NCBI RefSeq assembly: GCF_013408985.1
Contig: NZ_JACBZT010000001.1
Coordinates: 2,728,001 to 2,792,000 of the forward strand
DNA length: 64,000 bases
Direction of reading: 5' to 3'
Source: Petropleomorpha daqingensis
GTDB lineage: Bacteria; Actinomycetota; Actinomycetes; Mycobacteriales; Geodermatophilaceae
The first letter of the stretch is position 1; every line of letters begins with the position of its first letter. The position numbers were made by a program, and so were the translations under genes. The notes below the pieces were generated by a model. The model was given only the letters and a program-made list of their open reading frames with translations. It did no database searches and was not told where the DNA came from. Shown here piece by piece: positions 52,338 through 60,874 of the stretch.

Positions 52338-54967
52338 CGGCGCGGACGGCCGTCCCCTCCCGACGCGTGCGGGTGGGCAGCGCCCTCGTCGGACCGCTCG
52401 CCCGCACCCGCGCCGACCTGGGCACGGTGCTGGTCGGCACCGTCGTCCTCGCGATCGCGGCCTTCCTCGCCGTGCTGCTCCCCGGGGTGATCGAGGGCAC
52501 CGCCGACGGGGCCGTGCACGCCGCCGTGCGGGACGCGGGCAGCGGCGCCGACACGACGATCGTGGCCCGGTTCCCGAGCGACGGCCTCGCGCCGCGCCAG
52601 CTGGAACCGGACTCGGCGGCCCAGACGATCGGGCAGGCGGTGCGGTTCGCCGGAGCGCTGCCGCCGGAGCTGGCGGCGGTCGTGCGGCCCCCGGTCGCCT
52701 CGGTCGTCACCAGCCCGTATCCGTTGACGTTGCCCGCCGGCAGCACCGTCGCCCCGACCGACCTGCGGCTGGCCTGGCTGTGGTCCGGCGCGGAACCGGC
52801 CGTGCGCTGGGTCGCCGGCGGCCCGCCGGCCGGAACGGCGACCGTCGAGGTCGGGCTGTCCCAGGACGTCGCGACCGCCCTCTCGGTGCGGGCGGGGGAC
52901 ACGCTGACCTGGAACACGCACCTGGGGCGGGTGGACCTGCTCGTGGCCGGCGTCTTCGTCCCCGTGGACGTCGACGACCCCGCCTGGGCCGCCGCTCCCG
53001 GTGTGCTCGGCCCCCGGACCAGCGGGCAGGGGTCGGCCCGGCACACCGACGCCGTGGCCCTGCTCTCCGCGGACTCGCTGCCGGTGGCCCGGCTCGCCGT
53101 CGACCCCGGTGCGACCACCCGGACCTTCACCTTCCGCGCCGCGCCCGGCGCTCTGGGCGTGGAGGACATCGACCGCGTGGCGCAGGCCGTGGCCGCGATC
53201 CGGGCCGCTCCGGTGTCGCTCGGGTTCACACCGACCCCGGACGTCCGCAGCCGCCTCGGCCTCGTGCTGCTCGAGGTCCGGGAGCGCATCGACGTGGCCC
53301 GCGCGCAGGCCGCCGTGCTGGTCGTCGCCGTGCTCACCGTCAGCGGTCTGGCGCTCCTGCTGATCGCCCGCGTGCTCGCCGACCGCCGGGGGCAGGTCCT
53401 TTCGACCCAGCGCGCGCGGGGCGCCTCCCTGCCGGCGCTCGCGGCGTCGCTCGCCGTCGAGTCCGCCGCCGTCACCGCGGTGGGCGTCGCCGTCGGTGCC
53501 CTCGCCGCCGTCCCGCTGGTGGCCTCGCACGTCGACGGTGCGTGGCTCGTCCCGGTCGCCGTCCTGGGCCTCGCGGCCGGTCCCGTCGGCGCGCTGCCGC
53601 CCACAGGGCTCCGCCGTCCGTCGCGCCGGCTCGCCGTCGAGGCGGCCGTGCTGCTGCTGGCCGCAGGCGGGGTGGTCGCCCTCCGGCTGCGCGACGTGTC
53701 GGCCGCAGCGGGGGCCACGGGGCCCGACCCGCTGCTGGCCGCCGCCCCGACCGTCCTCGTCGTGGCCGGGGCGCTGGTGCTGCTGCGACTCCTGCCGCTG
53801 GGGGTGCGCGCGCTCCTCACCGGCGCCACCCGAGCGCGCTCGGCGGTGCCGCTGCTCGCGGCGGCGCGCGCCGCCACCGCGGCCGGCCGACCCCTGCTCC
53901 TCCTCCTGCTCACCGTGGCCGTCGGGCTGGCCTGCGCGGCGGCCACGGTGGACGCCACGGTGCACGCCGGCCAGGAGGACGCCTCCTGGACGGCGGTCGG
54001 CGCCGACGCGACCGTCCGGACCGAACCCTCCGACGCGCTGACCGCGGTCGCCGAACGGCTCACGGCGGCTCCGGGTGTCGACCTGGCGGTGCCCGCGCGC
54101 GTGGAGGACGTGCCGCTCGCCGGCGTGCCGGGCTACTCGGAGGCCACCCTGCTGGTCGTCGACCCGGCCGCGTACGCCCGCCTCCTGGCGCGCACCCCGC
54201 TGCCCGACCTGCCGCAGCTCCGCCGGCTGGACGGCGCGGCCGGACCGCTCCCGGCCCTGCTGGGCCCCGACCTGGCGGCGGCCGCCGGTGCCACCCCCGC
54301 CGTGCTGTGGAACCGGCAGCCGGTCGCGATCACGGTGGCCGGGACCGGGTTCGCGGCCGGCACCGTCGTCGTCCCGCGGGACGCCCTGCCGGAGGCCGAC
54401 GCCGACCTGGCCGCGCCGAACACGCTGTGGGTGGTGGGGGCCGGCGCGGCGCGGGCCGTCACCGCGGCGCCGGACCTCGTCGGGGCGCAGACCACCGACC
54501 GCGAGGCCTGGCAGGCCGCGCGCCGCGCCGATCCGCTGACCCGCGGCCTCACCCTCCTCGCCCGTGTCACGGCTCTCGTGCTGCTCGGCCTGGCCGTGCT
54601 CGGGGTCCTGCTGGGCGCGGCGGCGGGCGCGCGGGAACGGCGGACCACGCTCGCCGCGCTGCGGACGCTGGGAGTGACGTCGGCCCAGGTGCGCCGGATC
54701 ACCGCCGGGGAGCTGCTGCCGCCGGTCCTGGCGGCCACGCTGGGCGGGGCGGCGTTGGGCGTGCTGAGCGCCGCACTCGCTGCCCGGCCGCTCGCGCTGC
54801 GCCTGCTCACCGGTCAGCCGGCGGACCCCGTGCTCTCGCTGCCCTGGCCGGTGCTGCTCGTCGTCCTCGTCCTGCTGCCGGCGACCGTCGGCGTCGTCGT
54901 CGCCCTCGAGGCCCTGGCGCGGCGGCAGGAACGGGTGGGCACGGTGCTGCGGATCGGCGGCGCCTGA
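52334..54967 (+). CDS. large FtsX-like ABC permease 2
   Basis: The 877-residue protein starts at a GTG overlapping the first permease stop. It has an N-terminal helix (VLAIAAFLAVLLPGV), an extracytoplasmic domain to about 310, a cluster of membrane helices at 315-545, a second outside domain and the C-terminal FtsX block (VLLGLAVLGVLLGAAAGARERRTTLAALRTLGV and following, about 740-870). The ARERRTTLAALRTLG coupling helix is typical of FtsX permeases. It probably forms a heterodimer with permease 1 and is the last gene of the operon. Confidence 0.9.
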   Translation: MTARTAVPSRRVRVGSALVGPLARTRADLGTVLVGTVVLAIAAFLAVLLPGVIEGTADGAVHAAVRDAGSGADTTIVARFPSDGLAPRQLEPDSAAQTIGQAVRFAGALPPELAAVVRPPVASVVTSPYPLTLPAGSTVAPTDLRLAWLWSGAEPAVRWVAGGPPAGTATVEVGLSQDVATALSVRAGDTLTWNTHLGRVDLLVAGVFVPVDVDDPAWAAAPGVLGPRTSGQGSARHTDAVALLSADSLPVARLAVDPGATTRTFTFRAAPGALGVEDIDRVAQAVAAIRAAPVSLGFTPTPDVRSRLGLVLLEVRERIDVARAQAAVLVVAVLTVSGLALLLIARVLADRRGQVLSTQRARGASLPALAASLAVESAAVTAVGVAVGALAAVPLVASHVDGAWLVPVAVLGLAAGPVGALPPTGLRRPSRRLAVEAAVLLLAAGGVVALRLRDVSAAAGATGPDPLLAAAPTVLVVAGALVLLRLLPLGVRALLTGATRARSAVPLLAAARAATAAGRPLLLLLLTVAVGLACAAATVDATVHAGQEDASWTAVGADATVRTEPSDALTAVAERLTAAPGVDLAVPARVEDVPLAGVPGYSEATLLVVDPAAYARLLARTPLPDLPQLRRLDGAAGPLPALLGPDLAAAAGATPAVLWNRQPVAITVAGTGFAAGTVVVPRDALPEADADLAAPNTLWVVGAGAARAVTAAPDLVGAQTTDREAWQAARRADPLTRGLTLLARVTALVLLGLAVLGVLLGAAAGARERRTTLAALRTLGVTSAQVRRITAGELLPPVLAATLGGAALGVLSAALAARPLALRLLTGQPADPVLSLPWPVLLVVLVLLPATVGVVVALEALARRQERVGTVLRIGGA

Positions 54968-54974
54968 CCCGGGA

Positions 54975-55148
54975 TCAGGGGAGCTGGTCGAGGCCGGGCT
55001 CGCCGTCGCCGTGGTCGCCGCCGCTGCGATCGGCCGGAGCCTGGGGGAACGGGTGCACCCAGCGCGGGCCCCCTCGGCTCGCCGGACGGCGGCGGGCGGG
55101 CGACGGCAGCGACACGATCGGTCGCCGGGTGCAGGCACGGACGTGCAC
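54975..55148 (-). CDS. possible small protein, 57 residues
   Basis: A GTG at 55148 with AGGAGG six bases upstream opens a frame of 57 residues on the minus strand. It is basic at first (VHVRACTRRPIV, PARRRPASRGG) and acidic at the end (GGDHGDGEPGLDQLP). It lies convergent to permease 2, 7 bases away. It has no known family, hydrophobic segment or motif, and support is limited to the ribosome site and lack of a competing gene. Confidence 0.3.
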   Translation of the reverse strand: MHVRACTRRPIVSLPSPARRRPASRGGPRWVHPFPQAPADRSGGDHGDGEPGLDQLP

Positions 55149-55418
55149 CGGCGACCTCCTGGCAGTTGTTCCGCGCAGCCTCCTGCCGCGCCCGTCGATC
55201 ATGCGGTGCGCGCCCCCCGACGCGCGTCGTGGCACGCCTCGAAAGTTCTGACGAACGCGCCCGATCGCCTTCTCGCCGGGCTCGGGTTGAGTCCGGCGGA
55301 TCGCTGCCGACATCGGCCGGACACGCCGTGACCAGCAGACCCCGGGTAGTGAGATCCGAGACGGTCTGACAGGGTGGTGTGCCGGAACCGACATCACGGG
55401 GGAGAAGGCGAGAGGGTG
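55149..55418. other. intergenic region upstream of the globin operon
   Basis: About 270 bases without a convincing gene. It contains an inverted GCGCGCCCCCCGACGCGCG stretch near 55206-55225. A slightly less GC-rich segment (GGGTAGTGAGATCCGAGACGG, about 55346-55366) may hold the promoter of the globin operon. I see no clear NO-responsive operator such as an NsrR palindrome. Confidence 0.35.
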
Positions 55419-55784
55419 ATGTCGATCTTCGAGCGACTCGGCCAGGAGCAGGGGATCCGGGCCGCGGTCGACGATTTCTACGAGCGGGTCGTCGGCGATC
55501 CTCAGTTGGCGCACTACTTCGAGGACGTCGACCTGCGCAGACTCCGCGCGCACCAGACGGCCCTGCTCGTCCAGGTCACCGGCGGGCCGGCCGTCTACTC
55601 CGGCCGCGACCTCGCCGTCGCGCACGAGAGGCTCGGCATCACCCCCGAGGACTTCGACCGCGTGGTCGGGCACCTGGTCGCGACGCTGACCTCGTTCGGG
55701 GTCTCGGCCGATGACATCGGCTCGGTCGGCGAGGCGCTGCTCGCGCACCGCGACGAGATCGTGACCGCCCCCGCTCCGGCCTGA
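55419..55784 (+). CDS. glbN: truncated haemoglobin, group I (trHbN/GlbN type)
   Basis: The 121-residue protein has the 2-on-2 globin layout: FERLGQEQGIRAAVDDFYERVVGDPQLAHYFEDVD at the A-C helices (positions 3-38) with the FY pair at 20-21 (B9-B10 Tyr) and proximal His69 in LAVAHERLGIT. Glycine pairs and the length of about 120 fit group I. In mycobacteria this protein oxidises NO to nitrate. GGGGAGAAGG lies upstream; GTG 55416 directly before is an alternative start. A flavohaemoglobin-like gene follows after 21 bases. Confidence 0.93.
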   Translation: MSIFERLGQEQGIRAAVDDFYERVVGDPQLAHYFEDVDLRRLRAHQTALLVQVTGGPAVYSGRDLAVAHERLGITPEDFDRVVGHLVATLTSFGVSADDIGSVGEALLAHRDEIVTAPAPA

Positions 55785-55805
55785 TCCGTTCGAGGACGCA
55801 TTCGC

Positions 55806-56945
55806 GTGGACATCCCTGCCATGCGGGCCAGCTTCGCCAAGGCCGCGGCCGCCGGCGACGAGGCACCGCTGTACTTCTACTCGCACCTGTTCTTGAGCCA
55901 CCCCGAGACGCGCAAGCTGTTCCCGGTGTCGATGGCTCACCAGCGCGACCGCCTCTTCAACGCGCTGGGCGACGTCGTCCACTACGTCGACGACCTGGAC
56001 ACCCTCGTCCCGATCCTGCAGGCGCTGGGCCGCGACCACCGCAAGTTCGGCACGGTGGCCGAGCACTACCCGGCGGTCGGGGCCAGCCTGCTGGCCACGC
56101 TGCAGCACTTCGACGACGCCTGGACCGCCGACCTCGCGCAGGACTGGACCGCGGCCTACCAGCTGGTCGCGCAGGTGATGATCGAGGCGGCCGAGGCGGC
56201 CTCGGAGCAGCCGCCGTGGTGGGACGCCGACGTCGTCGAGCACGACCGGCGGACCTTCGACGTCGCCGTCGTCAAGATCAAGCCCCGCAACCCGTTCGGC
56301 TACCAGCCCGGGCAGTCGATCTCGCTGGAGACCGAGCTGCGGCCGAAGCTGTGGCGGTACTACTCCCCGGCGAACGCGCCGCGGCCCGACGGCACCATGG
56401 AGCTGCACGTCAAGGCGCGCGACGGCGGACCGGTGAGCTCGGCGCTGGTGCGCCAGCTCGTCGTCGGCGACGTCCTCCGCCTCGGCCCGCCGCTGGGCCA
56501 CCTCGGGCTGGACCGCGACTCCGACCGCGACCTGCTGCTCGTCGCCGGAGGCATGGGCCTGGCGCCGCTCAAGGCGCTCATCGACCAGGTTGTCCGGTTC
56601 GGCCCGAAACGGCGGGTCGACCTGTTCATCGGCGCCCGCATCGAGGACCAGCTCTACGACCGGGCCGACCTCGACCGGCTGACCACGGAGAACCCGTGGC
56701 TGACGGTGACCTACGCCGTCTCGGACGACAAGGAGTCGTCGCTCGAGCACGGCGACATCGGTGACGTCGTCGACCGGCACGGGCCGTGGCGCTCGCGCGA
56801 CGTCTACATCGCCGGACCCGCACCCATGGTGGAGGACACTGAGGCCCGACTGCTGGCCTCCGGTCTGCCGCAGGAGAGGATCCGAGCCGAGGTCTTCGCC
56901 CCCAGCCGACAGGGGCCCAACGTTGAGGGAGACGTGACCGAATGA
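55806..56945 (+). CDS. flavohaemoglobin-like globin with FAD/NAD(P)H reductase domain
   Basis: The 379-residue protein joins a three-on-three globin (residues about 1-130; LYFYSHLFLSHPETRKLFP, proximal His78 in LGRDHRKFG) to a ferredoxin-reductase-like module. That module has YQPGQSISLE, FAD motif WRYYSPAN, NAD(P) motif VAGGMGLAPLKAL and YIAGPAPMV. The globin lacks parts of the classical Hmp distal set (the helix with Tyr-Gln is altered), so NO or another small-molecule role is inferred. GTG 55806 is the start; no strong ribosome site. Its stop overlaps the DivIVA-like gene by 4 bases. Confidence 0.9.
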   Translation: MDIPAMRASFAKAAAAGDEAPLYFYSHLFLSHPETRKLFPVSMAHQRDRLFNALGDVVHYVDDLDTLVPILQALGRDHRKFGTVAEHYPAVGASLLATLQHFDDAWTADLAQDWTAAYQLVAQVMIEAAEAASEQPPWWDADVVEHDRRTFDVAVVKIKPRNPFGYQPGQSISLETELRPKLWRYYSPANAPRPDGTMELHVKARDGGPVSSALVRQLVVGDVLRLGPPLGHLGLDRDSDRDLLLVAGGMGLAPLKALIDQVVRFGPKRRVDLFIGARIEDQLYDRADLDRLTTENPWLTVTYAVSDDKESSLEHGDIGDVVDRHGPWRSRDVYIAGPAPMVEDTEARLLASGLPQERIRAEVFAPSRQGPNVEGDVTE

Positions 56946-57733
56946 CCAGTCAGGAGCAGGACTCCTACGAGCCCGCTGAGATCGACCGTCGGCTGAACCC
57001 GGGCGACGTCCAGACCGTCCGTTTCGCCAACGGCTCGATGCTGCACCCGGGCTACAACGAGGTCGAGGTCGACCGCTTCCTCAACCGGGTCGCCCAGGAG
57101 CTGGCCCGGCTGCACGCGGAGAAGGCCGAGCTGCGCGACCACGTGCACGCCCTGCAGGCCCAGCTCGAGGACGCCGAGGCGGTCGAGCTGCCCGAGGCAC
57201 CCAGCGACCAGGCCGTCCGGCTGCTCGCCACCGCGCAGCAGACCGCGGACAACTACGTGGCCGAGGCCGAGGACTTCTCCCGGCAGATGACCGCCGACGC
57301 GCGGGCCCGGTACGAGGAGCAGATGCGGCACGCCCGCGAGACGGCGGGCGCGATCATCCAGGCCGCGCACGAGCAGGCCGCGCACATGACCGGCACCGAC
57401 GAGCGCGCGGCCGTCGCCGAGCCGGCCACGGGCAACGCCACCACGGCCGAGCTCGAGGAGCAGGTCGCCTACCTCAAGGCGTTCGCCCAGGCCTGCCGGA
57501 CGCAGCTGCGCGCCTACCTCGAGGCGCTGCTCGGCGACGTCGAGAGCGAGTGGGGCAACGCCAACCCGGCCGCGCTGCCGCAGGCCCCGATCCGGACGCC
57601 GGCCCAGCGCGGCGCCCCGCGGTCGGAGGCCGGCGTCCCGGGCACGAACGTGGCGCGGGAGATGCCGCTGTCCGACAGCACCTCCGAGCACCCGGTCGTG
57701 ACCGCGGAGAGCGTCGAGGCGCACCCGCGCTGA
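56942..57733 (+). CDS. DivIVA-domain coiled-coil protein
   Basis: The 263-residue protein shows a DivIVA-type N-terminal element (LHPGYNEVEVDRFLNRVAQELARL, at 57040-57120). A coiled coil to about residue 80 and a second helix from about 95 to 150 follow (AEDFSRQMTADARARYEEQMRHARE). The rest is a mostly disordered C-terminal tail. Such proteins mark cell poles or septa. The ATG overlaps the flavohaemoglobin-like stop (ATGA), which ties its synthesis to that enzyme. A second DivIVA-like protein, not the main Wag31/DivIVA, is the likely reading, since it is away from the ftsZ region. Confidence 0.82.
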   Translation: MTSQEQDSYEPAEIDRRLNPGDVQTVRFANGSMLHPGYNEVEVDRFLNRVAQELARLHAEKAELRDHVHALQAQLEDAEAVELPEAPSDQAVRLLATAQQTADNYVAEAEDFSRQMTADARARYEEQMRHARETAGAIIQAAHEQAAHMTGTDERAAVAEPATGNATTAELEEQVAYLKAFAQACRTQLRAYLEALLGDVESEWGNANPAALPQAPIRTPAQRGAPRSEAGVPGTNVAREMPLSDSTSEHPVVTAESVEAHPR

Positions 57734-57742
57734 CCTGCTTCT

Positions 57743-58135
57743 TCAGGCTTCCCCGACGTCGTTCGGGGACTTCTTCGTGACCTTCATGGGCTTCTTGGGC
57801 TTCTTGGGCTTCTTGGGCGGCAGGGCGGCGACCGCGGCGAGGGACTTCTCGATCCACGGCGCCGCCTCGTCGGCCGACCAGTGCCCGGGCAGCGTGACGT
57901 AGCCGCCCATCGGCCGTTCGGCGGGGCCGAACGGGCCGGCGCCGGGCTGGGCGAGCAGCTCGTCGGCCTCGGCGCCGGTGAGCTTCACGCCGACCGCGCT
58001 GCCGAACAGCCCCATGAACATGTTGCCGTGCACGAACGCGCCGAGGTTGCCGAACATCGGCTTCACCTCGACGTCGGGGGAGTCCGGCACGAGCTCGGCG
58101 AACCGGGCGCGGTCGGCGTCGGTCGGCCTGGGCAT
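57743..58135 (-). CDS. TfoX N-terminal-domain protein with Lys/Pro tail
   Basis: The 130-residue protein reads as a TfoX_N domain: ARFAELVPDSPDVEVKPMFGNLGAFVHGNMFMGLFGSAVGVKLTG in positions 57990-58115, then PMGGYVTLPG and ADEAAPWIEKSLAAVAALP. The tail is a run of KKP repeats encoded by three exact 9-base repeats (57791-57817). The basic tail suggests DNA or membrane binding. TfoX_N proteins in actinobacteria have no established function. ATG 58135 is used; the open frame upstream overlaps the VOC gene. Confidence 0.82.
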   Translation of the reverse strand: MPRPTDADRARFAELVPDSPDVEVKPMFGNLGAFVHGNMFMGLFGSAVGVKLTGAEADELLAQPGAGPFGPAERPMGGYVTLPGHWSADEAAPWIEKSLAAVAALPPKKPKKPKKPMKVTKKSPNDVGEA

Positions 58136-58167
58136 CTGCACGACGCATCTCCAGATGCCCCGGCCGG

Positions 58168-58551
58168 TCAGGCCTCGGCCTGGTCGAGGCACATCGTGTT
58201 GCCCTCGCTGTCCTTGAACCAGGCCGCCCGGCCCATGCCCTTCATCGACGCGATCGAACCGTCCCACTCGACGCCCGGCAGGTCGTAGACCTCGAAGGAC
58301 ACGCCCTTGCCCTGGAGGTCGCGCACCTCCGCCTCGATGTCGGCCACGTGCCACTGGGCGATGGTGTGCCCGGCCTGGCCGGCGAAGCTGGTCTCGTAGA
58401 TGTTGAACCGGGTGCCGCCGGTGGTCTCGTACACCAGGTTCGGGCCCAGGTCCTGCACGGGCGTCAGCCCCAGGGTGTCCGCGTAGAAGGTCCGCGCGCG
58501 CTGCAGGTCAGCGGCGGGGATGTTGGCCTCGACCTTGCTGTCGTTCAGCAT
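58168..58551 (-). CDS. VOC superfamily (glyoxalase/extradiol-like) protein
   Basis: The 127-residue protein has one VOC domain: VEANIPAADLQRARTFYADTLGLTPVQ, then GTRFNIYETSFAG, HTIAQWHVADIEAEVRDL and AAWFKDSEGNTMCLDQAEA. Candidate metal ligands are His in QWHVAD and Glu in DSEGNT. The ATG has GGAGG seven bases upstream. Such short proteins act as dimers in antibiotic binding, lactoylglutathione chemistry or dioxygenation, and the reaction here is unknown. The stop lies 32 bases before the TfoX-like start in the same direction. Confidence 0.86.
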   Translation of the reverse strand: MLNDSKVEANIPAADLQRARTFYADTLGLTPVQDLGPNLVYETTGGTRFNIYETSFAGQAGHTIAQWHVADIEAEVRDLQGKGVSFEVYDLPGVEWDGSIASMKGMGRAAWFKDSEGNTMCLDQAEA

Positions 58552-58713
58552 GACTGCCTCCGACGATCCGTTGATGGGATCAGCCCCCGCACCGATGGCC
58601 GCGCAAGGTAGACCCCGGCGGCGCACCCGGGCAACGAGAACGGGCGGGGACCGGGAAGGCTGGGGGTGCGGGCGGGGTTGGCCCTGGTGAACCCCTCGTG
58701 AAAGGCCCTCCTG

Positions 58714-59694
58714 ATGCGCATGCCGGTGTCCGTGCTCGACCTCGCCCCGATCACCCCGGGTGGCTCCGCGACCGACGCGGTCGCCGCCAGCGTCGCGCTG
58801 GCCCGGCGTGCGGAGGAGACCGGCTTCCAGCGGGTCTGGTACGCCGAGCACCACAACATGCCGAGCATCGCCTCGTCGGCGACCAGCGTGCTGATCGCGC
58901 ACGTCGGCGCGCACACCAGCAGCATCCGGCTCGGCGCCGGCGGGATCATGCTGCCCAACCACTCGCCGCTGACCATCGCCGAGCAGTTCGGCACGCTGGA
59001 CGCGATGTACCCGGGGCGGATCGACCTCGGTCTGGGGCGCGCGCCCGGCTCGGACCAGAACACGATGTACGCGCTGCGCCGCGACGACCGCTCCGCCGAC
59101 CGCTTCCCGCAGGACGTCCTCGAGCTGCAGGCGTACCTGGCCGGCGAGACCCGCGTGCCGGGGGTCGACGCCGTCCCGGGCAAGGGATCGAACGTGCCGC
59201 TCTACATCCTGGGCTCGTCGATGTTCGGCGCCACGCTCGCCGCCGCGCTCGGCCTGCCCTACGCGTTCGCCTCGCACTTCGCGCCCCAGATGCTCGAGCC
59301 CGCTGTCGCCGCGTACCGCCAGGAGTTCCGGCCGAGCGCCCAGCTGGACCGGCCGTACGTGATCGCCGGCGTCAACGCCATCGCCGCCGACACCGTCGAG
59401 GAGGCCCAGCAGCAGCTGGAGCGCATCCGGCGGATCCGCGCGGTCGGCCTGTTCGGCCGCGGCCGCTCCTTCACCGACGAGGAGGCCGACCTGCTGCTGG
59501 AGTCGCCGGCCGGCCGGCACATCGAGCAGATGATGACCCACAGCGCCGTCGGCACCGGCCCGGAGGTCGCCGCCTACCTGGAGACGTTCGCCAAGCAGGC
59601 CGACGCCGACGAGCTGATCGTCGCCTTCCAGTCGCCGACCACCGAGCAGCGGCTGCGCTCGGTCACCCTGACCGCCGAAGCCCTCGCCGACTGA
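58714..59694 (+). CDS. LLM-class flavin-dependent oxidoreductase (MsnO8/YhbW type)
   Basis: The 326-residue protein matches bacterial luciferase-like monooxygenases of the group with [12 protein letters not shown] at the start, [46 protein letters not shown] at 58835-58980, [23 protein letters not shown] and a C-terminal [14 protein letters not shown]. It uses FMN or F420. No acyl tail pocket can be judged. ATG 58714 is taken with AAGGCC upstream. A family B palindrome starts 22 bases after the stop. Confidence 0.92.
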   Translation: MRMPVSVLDLAPITPGGSATDAVAASVALARRAEETGFQRVWYAEHHNMPSIASSATSVLIAHVGAHTSSIRLGAGGIMLPNHSPLTIAEQFGTLDAMYPGRIDLGLGRAPGSDQNTMYALRRDDRSADRFPQDVLELQAYLAGETRVPGVDAVPGKGSNVPLYILGSSMFGATLAAALGLPYAFASHFAPQMLEPAVAAYRQEFRPSAQLDRPYVIAGVNAIAADTVEEAQQQLERIRRIRAVGLFGRGRSFTDEEADLLLESPAGRHIEQMMTHSAVGTGPEVAAYLETFAKQADADELIVAFQSPTTEQRLRSVTLTAEALAD

Positions 59695-59716
59695 GTGTTC
59701 GCGCCGATGGCCTCGC

Positions 59717-59782
59717 GATCATGAAGTTCGGGGAGGGACACGCCGTCCACCGACGGCGTGTCCCTCCCCGAACTTCATGATC
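59717..59782. repeat. palindromic element, family B, copy 2 (perfect)
   Basis: Arms of 31 bases, 59717-59747 and 59752-59782, are perfect reverse complements with a 4-base loop CACC. The arm starts GATCATGAAGTTCGGGGAGG. It shares 29 bases with copy 1 near 11916-11944. It lies 22 bases after the LLM oxidoreductase stop, in a 255-base gap before the hydrolase operon in which nothing else is clear except the promoter of that operon. Confidence 0.92.
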
Positions 59783-59949
59783 ACCAAGGACGGCCTGAGC
59801 GAGCGCGCTTCATCGCGACAAAGCGCGGATTCCGGGGTTCACGGACGGCCGCGGACAGCTCCGGCTCGTTTCGCATCGCGCGGGAAGTGCTTCCGCTGCC
59901 TGCGGGGACGGCGGATCCTGTGGCCCCTCCTACCGAGGGGGCGATCGTC

Positions 59950-60858
59950 ATGGCGCCGACCGTCGTCTACGTCCACGGCAACGGCAACAAGCCGGCCGAG
60001 ACCACGCTCAAGCGGATCTGGGACGAGGCGCTCTTCGGCGGACCCGCCGGTGACCGGTCCCGGATGGCCTACTGGGCCGACCTCCGCTACCCCGCGCCGC
60101 TGCCCGATCACGAGACCGACGAGCTGGCGATGGCGCCCGGCGGCGAGGAGGGCGTCGCCGACGACGAGCTGCACCCCGAGGAGCTGGTCGTCGAGGCGGT
60201 GATGCAGGCCCACGCCGAGACGCTGCTGGAGACGCCGGTGACCGCCGGTGGCGGCGTCGCGGAGGAGGCCGTGCCCGGCGCCGCCCTGGACTCCTGGGTG
60301 CGGGACATGGCCTACGTGGCCGATGCCCTGGTGCGCGGTGAGTCCGAGACGGACGAGGAAGCGGTGCCGCTGCCGAAGGCGGCGCGGGTGGCGATCTTCC
60401 GGACGCTGGTCAAGCGCACCTTCACCGACGTCTACGCCTACTTCTTCGGCGGCTCCGGCGAGGGCATGCGCGAGCGGGTGCGCGATGCCCTGGACGCCGT
60501 GCACGGCCCGGTGGTCGTGGTCTCGCACAGCCTCGGCACGATCATCGCCTACGACGTGCTGCGCGAGCGGTCCCGCGAGGTGCCGCTGCTGGTCACCGCA
60601 GGGTCGCCGCTGGCGGTGCAGGAGATCCAGGACCTGGTCACCCACCCGCTGCGCGTCCCCGACGGCGTCACCGCGTGGCGCAACGTCTGCGACGCCCGGG
60701 ACCTGGTCGCGCTGGACAAGACCATCCGGCCCGAGTACCCGCCGGCCGACCGCGTCCGCGACTTCCTGGTGGTCAACGACAGCGGCAACCACCACGACAT
60801 CGGCGACTACCTGCGGACCGCGCCCGTCCACGACGCCGTGGCCGCCCTGCTCGCGTGA
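59950..60858 (+). CDS. alpha/beta hydrolase-like protein of a putative conflict operon
   Basis: The 302-residue protein starts VVYVHGNGNKPAETTLKRIWDEAL with a GNGNK oxyanion-like loop. It has a nucleophile elbow VVVSHSLGTIIAYDVLRE and a late catalytic His in NDSGNHHDIGDYL, so a lipase-like fold is likely. A charged insert (about 60-125) is unusual. GAGGGGG precedes ATG 59950. It is the first of three linked genes (hydrolase, trypsin-like protease, STAND ATPase), a combination found in bacterial conflict or signalling modules. Its direct substrate is unknown. Confidence 0.82.
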   Translation: MAPTVVYVHGNGNKPAETTLKRIWDEALFGGPAGDRSRMAYWADLRYPAPLPDHETDELAMAPGGEEGVADDELHPEELVVEAVMQAHAETLLETPVTAGGGVAEEAVPGAALDSWVRDMAYVADALVRGESETDEEAVPLPKAARVAIFRTLVKRTFTDVYAYFFGGSGEGMRERVRDALDAVHGPVVVVSHSLGTIIAYDVLRERSREVPLLVTAGSPLAVQEIQDLVTHPLRVPDGVTAWRNVCDARDLVALDKTIRPEYPPADRVRDFLVVNDSGNHHDIGDYLRTAPVHDAVAALLA

Positions 60859-60874
60859 GCCGCGGGGCCCCGCC

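Noticed and set aside
50519-55138. Very long minus-strand frame (over 1500 codons) opposite the two FtsX-like permeases
   Set aside because: High GC3 genes open long antisense frames. Its translation is low complexity (Arg/Gly/Asp-rich) with no domain, while the plus strand shows clear permease structure.
57791-57817. Repeated CTTCTTGGG as a regulatory element
   Set aside because: It lies inside the TfoX-like gene and encodes its KKP repeats.
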